Source: Myxococcales bacterium
GTDB taxonomy: Bacteria > Myxococcota_A > Bradymonadia > UBA7976 > UBA1532
NCBI GenBank assembly: GCA_020633465.1
Contig: JACKDN010000031.1
Span: forward strand, 22,550-86,549
Length of the DNA stretch: 64,000 bases
Direction: 5' to 3'
Positions 19,031 through 25,686 of the stretch are shown here, piece by piece. The position numbers and the translations under genes were made by a program. The notes below the pieces were generated by a model. The model had not been told where the DNA came from. It searched no databases and saw only the letters and a list, made by a program, of their open reading frames with translations. Each line of letters opens with the position of its first letter. The first letter of the stretch is position 1.

Positions 19031-19743
19031 CGGCCGTAGCGCGTGCCCGGCCGGGTGCGGGTGGCCGGGCGATCGGGGGTGATGGGCCAGGCGGCCAGGC
19101 GCGGGGGCGTGGGCTCGACGAGGTGGACGCGGCGGGCGGCGGCGGGCGCGCCGCCGCGGGGGCGATCGACGCGCACCGCCCACACCAGGGGGGCGCGGGC
19201 CTGCAGGGGATCGTCGGCGGGGGGCGCGGCGAGGGGCTCGAAGGCGAGGCGCAGGCCCACCGGGCCGCCGCGGCGGGCGGCGTCCGGGCGCACCACCACC
19301 AGGGCCGAGGCGCCGAGGCGGGCCATGCGCTGCAGGCGGACGCCGCGGGCGTCGTCGAGGGGCGGCGCGCCGTCGAGCACCACGACGCCGAAGCTGCGGG
19401 TGCGCAAGAGCACCTCGGCGCAGAAGGCGCCCTCGTCGGGGGTGGGCGGGCGCACCACCCAGAGGGGGCCGGCGAGGGCGTCGTCGGCCCAGTCGGCGGC
19501 CACCAGGGCGCAGGCGGCGTCGACCCAGCCCACGGCGACGCCCTGGGCGCGGGCGCGCTGGACGACGGCGCGCAGGAGGCCGGTCTTGCCCGAGGTGGCC
19601 GGGCCCACCCACTCGGTCAGGCGGCCCGCCTCGAGGCCCTCGTCGCCGAGCAGCGCGTCGAGATCACGCAGGCCCGAGGTCAGCCGCGGACCCACCGGCG
19701 GGCGGGGGCGCGTCTGCTGGAGCAGCTCGGTCAAACTGATCAT
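19027..19743 (-). CDS. imuA: ImuA, RecA-like mutasome subunit
   Basis: A 238-residue protein. The start is set at ATG 19743 (MISLTELLQQTRP) because a -10 element places the transcript start at this A; an in-frame ATG at 19764 would lie upstream of that start. A P-loop WVGPATSGKTGLL and a degenerate Walker B (VVVLDGAPPL) identify a RecA/SulA-like fold. The C-terminal half is Pro/Arg-rich. ImuA is the first gene of the SOS mutasome operon with imuB and dnaE2 and is needed for damage-induced mutagenesis in bacteria lacking PolV. The promoter carries a LexA-like box. Confidence 0.9.
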   Translation of the reverse strand: MISLTELLQQTRPRPPVGPRLTSGLRDLDALLGDEGLEAGRLTEWVGPATSGKTGLLRAVVQRARAQGVAVGWVDAACALVAADWADDALAGPLWVVRPPTPDEGAFCAEVLLRTRSFGVVVLDGAPPLDDARGVRLQRMARLGASALVVVRPDAARRGGPVGLRLAFEPLAAPPADDPLQARAPLVWAVRVDRPRGGAPAAARRVHLVEPTPPRLAAWPITPDRPATRTRPGTRYGR

Positions 19744-19777
19744 GCGTTCAGTATATGAGCGCATGACCGGTGCGCAA
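19736..19777 (-). promoter_or_regulatory. SOS promoter of imuA with LexA-like box, probably leaderless
   Basis: On the minus strand TTGCGC (19777-19772), 16 bp, then TATACT (19755-19750), a near-perfect -10. Six bases later comes the A of the imuA ATG (19743), the expected start of transcription. On the plus strand 19736-19752 reads CTGATCATGCGTTCAGT, which fits the Myxococcus-type LexA consensus CTRHAMRYBYGTTCAGS (recalled from the literature) at 15 of 17 positions. It covers the start codon and the downstream edge of the -10, so a bound repressor would block the promoter. Confidence 0.6.
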
Positions 19778-19876
19778 CTCGAAGGCCGGCGAATGTCCGC
19801 GGAGCAGCCTGCGTCGCGGGCGCGTGCGTCGGCAGGCGCTTTTCGTTAACCTCGCCGCGACCGCCCAGGAGGTCCC

Positions 19877-20524
19877 GTGCCCAGCGTCTCCATCCTTCGC
19901 GTCGCCCTGACGGTCGGCCTGGCCACAGCCCTCACCGGGTGCGGCTGGGGCTACGCCGAGCGGGTCGAGAAGAGCACCCTCGAGCCGACCGCGGCCGCGC
20001 GTCCCCCGACCCCCACCCCACCGCCCGCGCCGCCCGAGCCCGTCGTCCGCCCGGCCCCGGCCCGGGCCAAGAACTTCGACCCCTCGGCCCTCGCGCGCGC
20101 CGCGCGCACCGGCGAGGCGCGGCTGATGCCCGGCGCGCGCGATCTGTACACCCTGGGTGAGAACCACCGGCTCAGCCTCGACGCGCTGACCCCGCAGGAC
20201 ATGGGCCTGCACAGCTTCCAGGTGCGCCTCGTCGACGCGGTGAACGACGCCACGCAGGTGGTGCACTGCAGCTCGGGCAAGACCATCCGCTTCCAGAAGC
20301 GGGCGCCGGACCCGACGACGCAGGCCCGCATGGAGGCCGAGAAGCTGCCCGCCGGCGTGTGGCTGTTGACCATCGATCCGAGCGGGCAGCGCGCCGATCT
20401 GCCGAACAACGACTGGTACCGCCACATCAGCCGCTTCCATCGGCTGGACTTCGTCAAGCGCACCACCGACGGGCTGGTGGTGTACCGCTATCTGGGTCCG
20501 CGCGACTCGACGGCGGCCCGATGA
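19877..20524 (+). CDS. Lipoprotein of unknown function
   Basis: A 215-residue protein starting with GTG 19877 behind AGGAGG. The signal peptide ends in a lipobox ALTGC (Cys22). Residues about 38-65 are Pro/Ala-rich (a flexible envelope linker), followed by a globular domain of about 150 residues with no motif I recognise (contains NHRLSLDALTPQDMGLHSFQ and DWYRHISRFHRLDF). The last codons overlap the start of the next gene (ATGA), also a lipoprotein, so the two are co-translated and may act together at the membrane. Confidence 0.75.
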   Translation: MPSVSILRVALTVGLATALTGCGWGYAERVEKSTLEPTAAARPPTPTPPPAPPEPVVRPAPARAKNFDPSALARAARTGEARLMPGARDLYTLGENHRLSLDALTPQDMGLHSFQVRLVDAVNDATQVVHCSSGKTIRFQKRAPDPTTQARMEAEKLPAGVWLLTIDPSGQRADLPNNDWYRHISRFHRLDFVKRTTDGLVVYRYLGPRDSTAAR

Positions 20525-21873
20525 GCGCGCGCTCGATCGGGCTCGCCTTCGTCGCGCTGCTGCTGTGGGCCTGCGGTGGCGCGCCGCCGCCCCCGACGGC
20601 GCCCGCCCCCACCCTGCCCGCCGACACGCCCGTCGCGGTGGACGCGCCGCCCACCGACGTGGCGCCGCCCACCGACGTGGCGCCGCCCACCGACGTGGCG
20701 CCGCCCACCGACGTGGCGCCCGGGGCCAAGGGGCTGCGCGCCGAGCTGCAGCGCGCGCTCGGCGGGAAGCTCGTCGGCACGATCGACGGCCCCGCCCTCG
20801 AGGTGCACTTCATCGACATCGGGCAGGGCGACAGCATCCTGGTGCGCTCGCCGGCCGGCAAGACGGTGCTGATCGACACCGGACCCCTGAAGAGCGCCTG
20901 GAAGCTCCTGGCCTATCTGTCGAAGGCGAAGGTCGAGTCGATCGATCTGCTGATCAACACCCACGCCCACGCCGATCACATCGGGGGCGCCGGGGCGGTG
21001 CTCGAGAAGCTGCCGGTGGGGCGCGTGCTCGACTCGGGCTTCGCGCACCCGACGACGACCTACGATCGCATGCTGGCCACCATCGAGGCGAAGAAGGTGC
21101 CCTTCAAGGTGGCCCGGCGGGGGCGCACCATCACCCTCGAGCCGGGCATCACGCTCGAGGTGCTGGGCCCCGAGGAGCCGCTGATCAAGGGCTCGCGCTC
21201 GGATCCCAACAGCAACTCGATCATCACGCGGCTGACCTACGGCGACGTCACCTTCCTGTTGACCGGTGACGCCGAGGAGGACACCGAGCAGCGCTTGCTG
21301 CGCGGCGGCGCGAAGTCGGTGCGGGCGACGGTGCTGAAGGTGGCCCACCATGGCAGCCGCTACGCCACCCACGCGAACTTCCTGCGGGCGGTCGAGCCGG
21401 CGGTGGCGGTCATCTCGTGCGGCGCCGACAACCGCTACGGGCACCCGGCGCCCGAGACGCTGGATCGTTTGCGCGGGCGAGGCGTGCCGGCCTTGGTGAC
21501 CGCCGAGGTGGGCAGCGTGGTGATGCGCACCGACGGGGCACGCCTGAGCGTCGACGTCGAGCGCGGGGACGACGCGGCCGTCGCCGCCGCGCCCCGCCAG
21601 GCGTCACCGGCGGTCGCGGCCGCCGAGGACGAGGCCGACGACGGAGGCGGGCTGGTCGACCTGAACACCGCCCCGGCCGCCGCGCTGAAGGCACTGCCCG
21701 GCATCGGCGCCAAGACGGCCGCCCGCATCATCGCCTGGCGCGAGGCGCACGGCGGCTTCCGCACGGTGGACGATCTGCGCAAGGTGAAGGGCATCGGCCG
21801 GAAGAAGCTGAGCCGCCTGCGCGACAAGGTGCGGGTCGTCAGCCCGCCGGCCGACGAGGCGCCGGATACCTGA
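20521..21873 (+). CDS. Lipoprotein: ComEC-like metallo-hydrolase fused to ComEA-like HhH domain
   Basis: A 450-residue protein with a lipobox LLWAC (Cys18), then a linker containing four exact PPTDVA repeats. Residues about 85-350 form a metallo-beta-lactamase domain like the C-terminal hydrolase of ComEC/Rec2: IDIGQGDSILVRSPAG, metal motif NTHAHADHIGG (about residue 146), LTGDAEEDTEQ and LKVAHHGSRYAT. The last about 65 residues are a helix-hairpin-helix DNA-binding domain like ComEA (VDLNTAPAAALKALPGIGAK). No ComEC channel domain is present. ComEC hydrolase domains are thought to degrade one DNA strand during uptake, so a surface-attached DNA-binding nuclease is the likely role; this is inference. 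Confidence 0.85.
   Translation: MSARSIGLAFVALLLWACGGAPPPPTAPAPTLPADTPVAVDAPPTDVAPPTDVAPPTDVAPPTDVAPGAKGLRAELQRALGGKLVGTIDGPALEVHFIDIGQGDSILVRSPAGKTVLIDTGPLKSAWKLLAYLSKAKVESIDLLINTHAHADHIGGAGAVLEKLPVGRVLDSGFAHPTTTYDRMLATIEAKKVPFKVARRGRTITLEPGITLEVLGPEEPLIKGSRSDPNSNSIITRLTYGDVTFLLTGDAEEDTEQRLLRGGAKSVRATVLKVAHHGSRYATHANFLRAVEPAVAVISCGADNRYGHPAPETLDRLRGRGVPALVTAEVGSVVMRTDGARLSVDVERGDDAAVAAAPRQASPAVAAAEDEADDGGGLVDLNTAPAAALKALPGIGAKTAARIIAWREAHGGFRTVDDLRKVKGIGRKKLSRLRDKVRVVSPPADEAPDT
20644..20715 (+). repeat. Four exact 18-bp tandem repeats in coding sequence
   Basis: The unit GCGCCGCCCACCGACGTG is repeated four times without change and encodes the APPTDV linker of the lipoprotein hydrolase. The identity of all four copies suggests recent expansion; copy number may vary between strains. 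Confidence 0.9.
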
Positions 21874-21888
21874 GCGACGCCGAGCGGC

Positions 21889-22665
21889 TCAGCCGCCCAG
21901 CTGACGCGCGATCTGCTCGGTGAGCTTTCGCACCAGCGCCGGATCGGCGCCGGGGATGCCGGCGATGGCCTTGGCGGCCGCGCGCTGCACGGGATCCGGC
22001 GTCGCGCCCCCGCCCTCCTCGGGCGCGGCCAGGCCCGCCTTGGCCCGCTTGGCCACCAGATCGGCGATCAGCGCGTCGGGCAGCCGGGCCGGACCGCCGA
22101 GGGGCAGCGCGGCGTGGGCGACGCGGCACAGGTGCTCGACCAGCTCGCAGCGCAGGTAGGCCAGCTCGAGCGTGGGCCCCCAGGTCAGCACGCCGTTGCC
22201 GGCGATCAGCACGGCGTCGCAGCGGCGGACGAAGGGGATCAGCGCCTCGGCGCCGGGGCCACCGGGCGCGGTGAGCGGCACGGTGGGGATGTCGGCGCCC
22301 AGCGAGACGACGGCCTCGGGCAGGAAGGGGTGCGGCAGAGGGCGGCCCGCGACGCCGAACGCCGTGGCGAAGGGCGGGTGCGCGTGCACCACCGCCTGCA
22401 CGTCCGGCCGGCGATCGTAGACGGCGCGGTGCAGCACCAGCTCGCTGAAGGGGCGCTGGCTGCCGGCGATCTTCGTCCCCGCGCGGTCGACCACCACCAG
22501 ATCGTCGAGGCCGACGTCCAGCTTGCTGAAGCTGGTGGGGGTGCAGACGATGCGCTCGTCGGTGACCCGGGCCGAGAGGTTGCCGTCGTGGTTGGCCACC
22601 CAGCCGGCGGCGTGCATCTGCCGGCTGTAGCGCACCAGGTCGCGCCGGGCGGCGGCCTCGGTCAT
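21889..22665 (-). CDS. Class II aldolase/adducin family protein
   Basis: A 258-residue enzyme starting at ATG 22665, overlapping the previous stop by 4 nt. The fold is that of L-fuculose-/rhamnulose-phosphate aldolases: NHDGNLSARVTDERIVCTPTS for phosphate binding, catalytic Glu in FSELVLHRAVY, and zinc ligands in AVVHAHPPFATAF; a later metal-site region is NGVLTWGPTLELAYL. These enzymes split sugar phosphates to dihydroxyacetone phosphate and an aldehyde. The gene is fused in an operon with two bacterial-microcompartment vertex proteins, which fits a fucose/rhamnose-type aldolase working with a microcompartment. The C-terminal 50 residues are an Ala-rich extension beyond the usual domain. Confidence 0.85.
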   Translation of the reverse strand: MTEAAARRDLVRYSRQMHAAGWVANHDGNLSARVTDERIVCTPTSFSKLDVGLDDLVVVDRAGTKIAGSQRPFSELVLHRAVYDRRPDVQAVVHAHPPFATAFGVAGRPLPHPFLPEAVVSLGADIPTVPLTAPGGPGAEALIPFVRRCDAVLIAGNGVLTWGPTLELAYLRCELVEHLCRVAHAALPLGGPARLPDALIADLVAKRAKAGLAAPEEGGGATPDPVQRAAAKAIAGIPGADPALVRKLTEQIARQLGG

Positions 22666-22934
22666 CCGGCCAGCTCGACCGCGTCGACGATGCCCACCAC
22701 CAGGCTGCGGATGGGGCCGGCGTCGGCGCCGAGCAGCTGCCGCACGCCGTTGCCCTCGGTGAGGATCAGCACGTGATCCCCCACCCCGGCCTGGGCGCGG
22801 TCGACCGCCACCACCGGCGCGCCGGTGGCCTCGCCCTCGGGCGTCAGCGGCTGACACAGCAGGATGGTGCGCCCCTGATAGGTGGGGTGCTTGATGGTGG
22901 CGACCACCGTGCCGACGACGCGGGCGAGCCTCAC
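22662..22934 (-). CDS. EutN/CcmL-type microcompartment vertex protein (BMC-P), second copy
   Basis: A 90-residue protein beginning with GTG at 22934 and overlapping both neighbours by 4 nt. It shows the Pfam EutN_CcmL pattern: RLARVVGTVVATIK, LLCQPLTPEGE, VAVDRAQAGVGDHVLI and the closing SLVVGIVDAVE. Such proteins form pentamers that cap the 12 vertices of a microcompartment shell. A second paralogue lies directly upstream. No hexameric BMC-H or trimeric BMC-T shell gene is found in this window, so the shell must be encoded elsewhere or be absent. Confidence 0.85.
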   Translation of the reverse strand: MRLARVVGTVVATIKHPTYQGRTILLCQPLTPEGEATGAPVVAVDRAQAGVGDHVLILTEGNGVRQLLGADAGPIRSLVVGIVDAVELAG

Positions 22935-23218
22935 GTGCCCAGCTCCGGCAGCGGCGGGCAGTGCACCTGGTCGACGATGCCGACGACCGCGGCGTCCACC
23001 GGCACGAAGGTGGGCTCGCAGGCCAGGGCGGCCTCGCGGCTGCCCACGCAGAAGACGTGCTCGCCCGGGCCGGCCTGGGTGACGTCGACGGCCACGTGGG
23101 GATCGCCGGTCACCGCGCCCTCGCCGTCGAGGGGCTCGACGATGAGCAGGCGGTAGCCTTCCAGGCCTTCGTACTTCACCGTGGCGACCACGGTGCCGAT
23201 GACGCGCGCGAGATACAT
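22931..23218 (-). CDS. EutN/CcmL-type microcompartment vertex protein (BMC-P), first copy
   Basis: A 95-residue protein; the ATG at 23218 (MYLARVIGTVVATVK) fits the family N-terminus exactly, while an upstream in-frame ATG at 23242 would add eight unlikely residues. Features are YRLLIVEPLDGEGAVTG, VAVDVTQAGPGEHVF and DAAVVGIVDQVH. It resembles its neighbour but is not identical, so the two may form different pentamers. This is the first gene of a three-gene operon (BMC-P, BMC-P, aldolase), divergent from an AAA+ ATPase gene 76 nt away. Confidence 0.85.
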   Translation of the reverse strand: MYLARVIGTVVATVKYEGLEGYRLLIVEPLDGEGAVTGDPHVAVDVTQAGPGEHVFCVGSREAALACEPTFVPVDAAVVGIVDQVHCPPLPELGT

Positions 23219-23294
23219 CGCGGGCGACTGTATGACGGACACGGCGCCGGTTCAACCGTTGGGGTAACATGCGCGCCGAACTTTCGGAGGTCGT

Positions 23295-25406
23295 GTGGAC
23301 GACGCCCGCGCTCATCACGCCGATCTGCGTCAGCGGACGCAGGCCCTGCTGACCCGCTATCTGCAGCGCTACTGGTATCGCGCGGTGCAGGGCGGCGGCA
23401 GCCTGGGCGACCTGTTCGTCACCGTCGAGGAGGTGGTGGCCGAGCTCGAGGTCGGGCAGCTGAAGCCGCCCTTCGACTTCGCGCCGCCGGCGCAGGTGCA
23501 GCTGCGCATCGATCAGCAGCGGGCCGACGAGGCGACGCGCCGCGCGGCGACGCCCGGGCTGCCGGCGGCGCGCCTGGCGCGCGAGGCGCGCCTGGACGCC
23601 GACGCGCTCGAGCTGGTGCTGGTGCTGGCCACGCTGCAGAGCTCGCCGGGGCTGCTCAGGGCGAGCACCTTCGCCTGGGCCGACTTCTCGGTGAAGCAGC
23701 CGACGGCGGGCTTCGTGGTCGAGCTGCTGGCCGACGACGCGGCGCATCGCGCGCGGCTCGAGCGCGCGCTGGCGCCGGACGGCGTGCTGCGGCGGCTGCG
23801 GCTGGTGCAGCTGGGCGAGGATCGGCGCTGGCAGCCGGCGACGCCGCTGCTGCAGCGGCCGGCCTTCGTGCCCGACGCGGTGCAGCGCTTCCTGGCCGGC
23901 GGGGCCGTCGTGGGCGAGGTGTACCCGACCGGCGCGGTGGCGCACGAGATCGAGGGGCCGCGGCCCGAGGCGCTGGTGCTGCACGACGCGCTGCGGCTGG
24001 GGCGCCTGCTGGGGGGCCTGGCCCGCCGCGAGGACGAGGCGCCGCTGGTGCTGGTCGGCGCGCCCGGCAGCGGGCGCCGCACGGTGACCCGGGCGCACGC
24101 CCTCGCCGCAAGCAGAACACTGTTCCGCATCGACCTGGCGAACCTGCCCTGGGAGCTCGAGGGCTTCGAGGCGCAGCTCGCCGCGGCCCTGCGCGACGGC
24201 CTGCTGGCGGGCGCCGTCGTGCTGGTGCGCTGCGAGGGGTTCGACGAGCGCGGCGATCGGCGCCCGGGCGTGCTGGCGCGGCTGGTGCGCACGATGGCGG
24301 TGCCCGTCGTGCTCAGCGCGACCCCCGACGTCGTGCCCCTGCTGACCCCGGTGCTGGACCACGCCCGCGTCGTCGAGCTGTTCGACGGGCCGCCCGAGGT
24401 CCGCGCCCGCCTGTACGGGCATCTGCTGCGGCAGCACGGCTTCCAGGTGCCGGCCAACGAGCTGGCGGCCCTGGTCGACACCTACAAGCTGCGCCCCGGC
24501 GACCTGGATCGCGCCCTGCGCGACGTGCGCGTCAGCACCGGCGACGCCGACACCGCGCGCCTGGACGACGTCGCCTTCGACCTGGCCGTGCGCCGCCAGA
24601 TCCGCACCAGCCTGAGCGCCCTCGCCACGCCCATCCAGACCAGCCAGCGCTGGGACGACCTGGTGGTCAGCGAAGAGCAGATGCAGGTGATCGAGGAGAT
24701 CCTCGCCCACGCCCGCCACCGCACGCAGGTGTTCGAGGAGTGGGGCTTCGCGCGCAAGCTGGGTACCAAGGGCCGCGGCCTGTCCTGCCTGTTCTCGGGC
24801 CCGCCCGGCACCGGCAAGACGATGACCGCCTCGCTCATCGCCAACGAGCTGGGGCTCGACCTCTATCAGGTCGACCTGTCGCGCGTGGTCGACAAGTACG
24901 TCGGCGAGACCGAGAAGAACCTGGCTCGCCTGTTCGACGAGGCCTCGCGCGTGCCGGTCGTGCTGCTGTTCGACGAGGCCGACAGCCTGTTCGCCAGCCG
25001 CACCAAGGTCGAGAGCAGCAACGATCGCTACGCCAACCTCGAGGTGAACTTCCTGCTGCAGCGCATGGAGACCTACGAGGGCATCTCGATCCTCACCACC
25101 AACCTCGGCACGGGCATCGACCAGGCCTTCAAGCGGCGCCTGCGCTTCCGGCTGCACTTCGACCTGCCCAAGCCCGAGGAGCGCGAGGTGCTGTGGAAGT
25201 CGATGGTGCCGCCGGGCTGCGCGGTGGCCGACGACGTCGACTGGGGCTTCCTGGCGCGCCGCTGGGAGATGAGCGGCGCGCTGATCCGCAACGCGATGGT
25301 GCGCGCGGCCTTCCTGGCCGCCGCGCGCGGCTCGGCCCTGACCAACGAGCTGCTGCGCATGGCGGCGAAGTCGGAGCTGATGGAGATGGGGCGGCTGGGC
25401 AGCTGA
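23295..25406 (+). CDS. Tandem-AAA+ ATPase
   Basis: A 703-residue protein, GTG start 23295 behind GGAGG. Residues about 1-240 are helical/winged-helix-like. A first, degenerate AAA+ module follows with P-loop VGAPGSGRRTV (about residue 254; the Lys is Arg). The second AAA+ module is intact: SGPPGTGKTMTAS (about 504-516), Walker B VVLLFDEADSLF, sensor SILTTNLG, and Arg finger region FKRRLRFRLHFDLP. This layout is like the large AAA+ ATPases found with extracellular contractile injection systems and other phage-tail-like loci, but no sheath, tube or baseplate gene is nearby, so a broader remodelling role is equally possible. It is convergent with a TPR/ATPase-like gene. Confidence 0.8.
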   Translation: MDDARAHHADLRQRTQALLTRYLQRYWYRAVQGGGSLGDLFVTVEEVVAELEVGQLKPPFDFAPPAQVQLRIDQQRADEATRRAATPGLPAARLAREARLDADALELVLVLATLQSSPGLLRASTFAWADFSVKQPTAGFVVELLADDAAHRARLERALAPDGVLRRLRLVQLGEDRRWQPATPLLQRPAFVPDAVQRFLAGGAVVGEVYPTGAVAHEIEGPRPEALVLHDALRLGRLLGGLARREDEAPLVLVGAPGSGRRTVTRAHALAASRTLFRIDLANLPWELEGFEAQLAAALRDGLLAGAVVLVRCEGFDERGDRRPGVLARLVRTMAVPVVLSATPDVVPLLTPVLDHARVVELFDGPPEVRARLYGHLLRQHGFQVPANELAALVDTYKLRPGDLDRALRDVRVSTGDADTARLDDVAFDLAVRRQIRTSLSALATPIQTSQRWDDLVVSEEQMQVIEEILAHARHRTQVFEEWGFARKLGTKGRGLSCLFSGPPGTGKTMTASLIANELGLDLYQVDLSRVVDKYVGETEKNLARLFDEASRVPVVLLFDEADSLFASRTKVESSNDRYANLEVNFLLQRMETYEGISILTTNLGTGIDQAFKRRLRFRLHFDLPKPEEREVLWKSMVPPGCAVADDVDWGFLARRWEMSGALIRNAMVRAAFLAAARGSALTNELLRMAAKSELMEMGRLGS

Positions 25407-25686
25407 TTCGGAACGACGTTCGACCTCGAACGGAGTGCGTCACGAACGTCGCGGACGTTCGGAGGGGCTGTCAGCTCTCAGCTATCATCGTTCAGCCGGG
25501 CCCTTCGCGCCGCCGTGCGCCGCGCAGAGACGGCCGGACGTGCTGGCGCCTTTGCTTCGGAGGCAGCGCCGGCGCGGCCGCTCGTGCTCCGGCGCGCCAT
25601 CCCGAGCTCACGGCCGTGCAGCGGCTGCGAGCTGACCGCTGATAGCCCGTCCGCTCAGCCCGCTCGGCACAACAGGTAAACGACGT
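25407..25686. repeat. Intergenic element bounded by inverted heptad repeats
   Basis: The gap between two convergent genes holds a run of 7-nt units at 25471-25498 (TCAGCTC TCAGCTA TCATCGT TCAGCCG). At about 25624-25644 similar heptads run in the opposite direction (on the minus strand TATCAGC GGTCAGC TCGCAGC). Together they bound a GC-rich body of about 125 nt with further internal complementarity. A related block occurs at 28560-28592. No coding potential is seen. The layout resembles a short tandem-repeat or MITE-like intergenic element. Confidence 0.5.

Noticed and set aside
20644..20715. Tandem 18-bp units considered as a CRISPR-like array
   Set aside because: There are no spacers, the repeats are head-to-tail and in frame, and they encode a protein linker.
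23295..25406. A contractile injection (eCIS) locus
   Set aside because: Only the AAA+ ATPase resembles such loci; no tube, sheath, baseplate or spike genes are present within the window.
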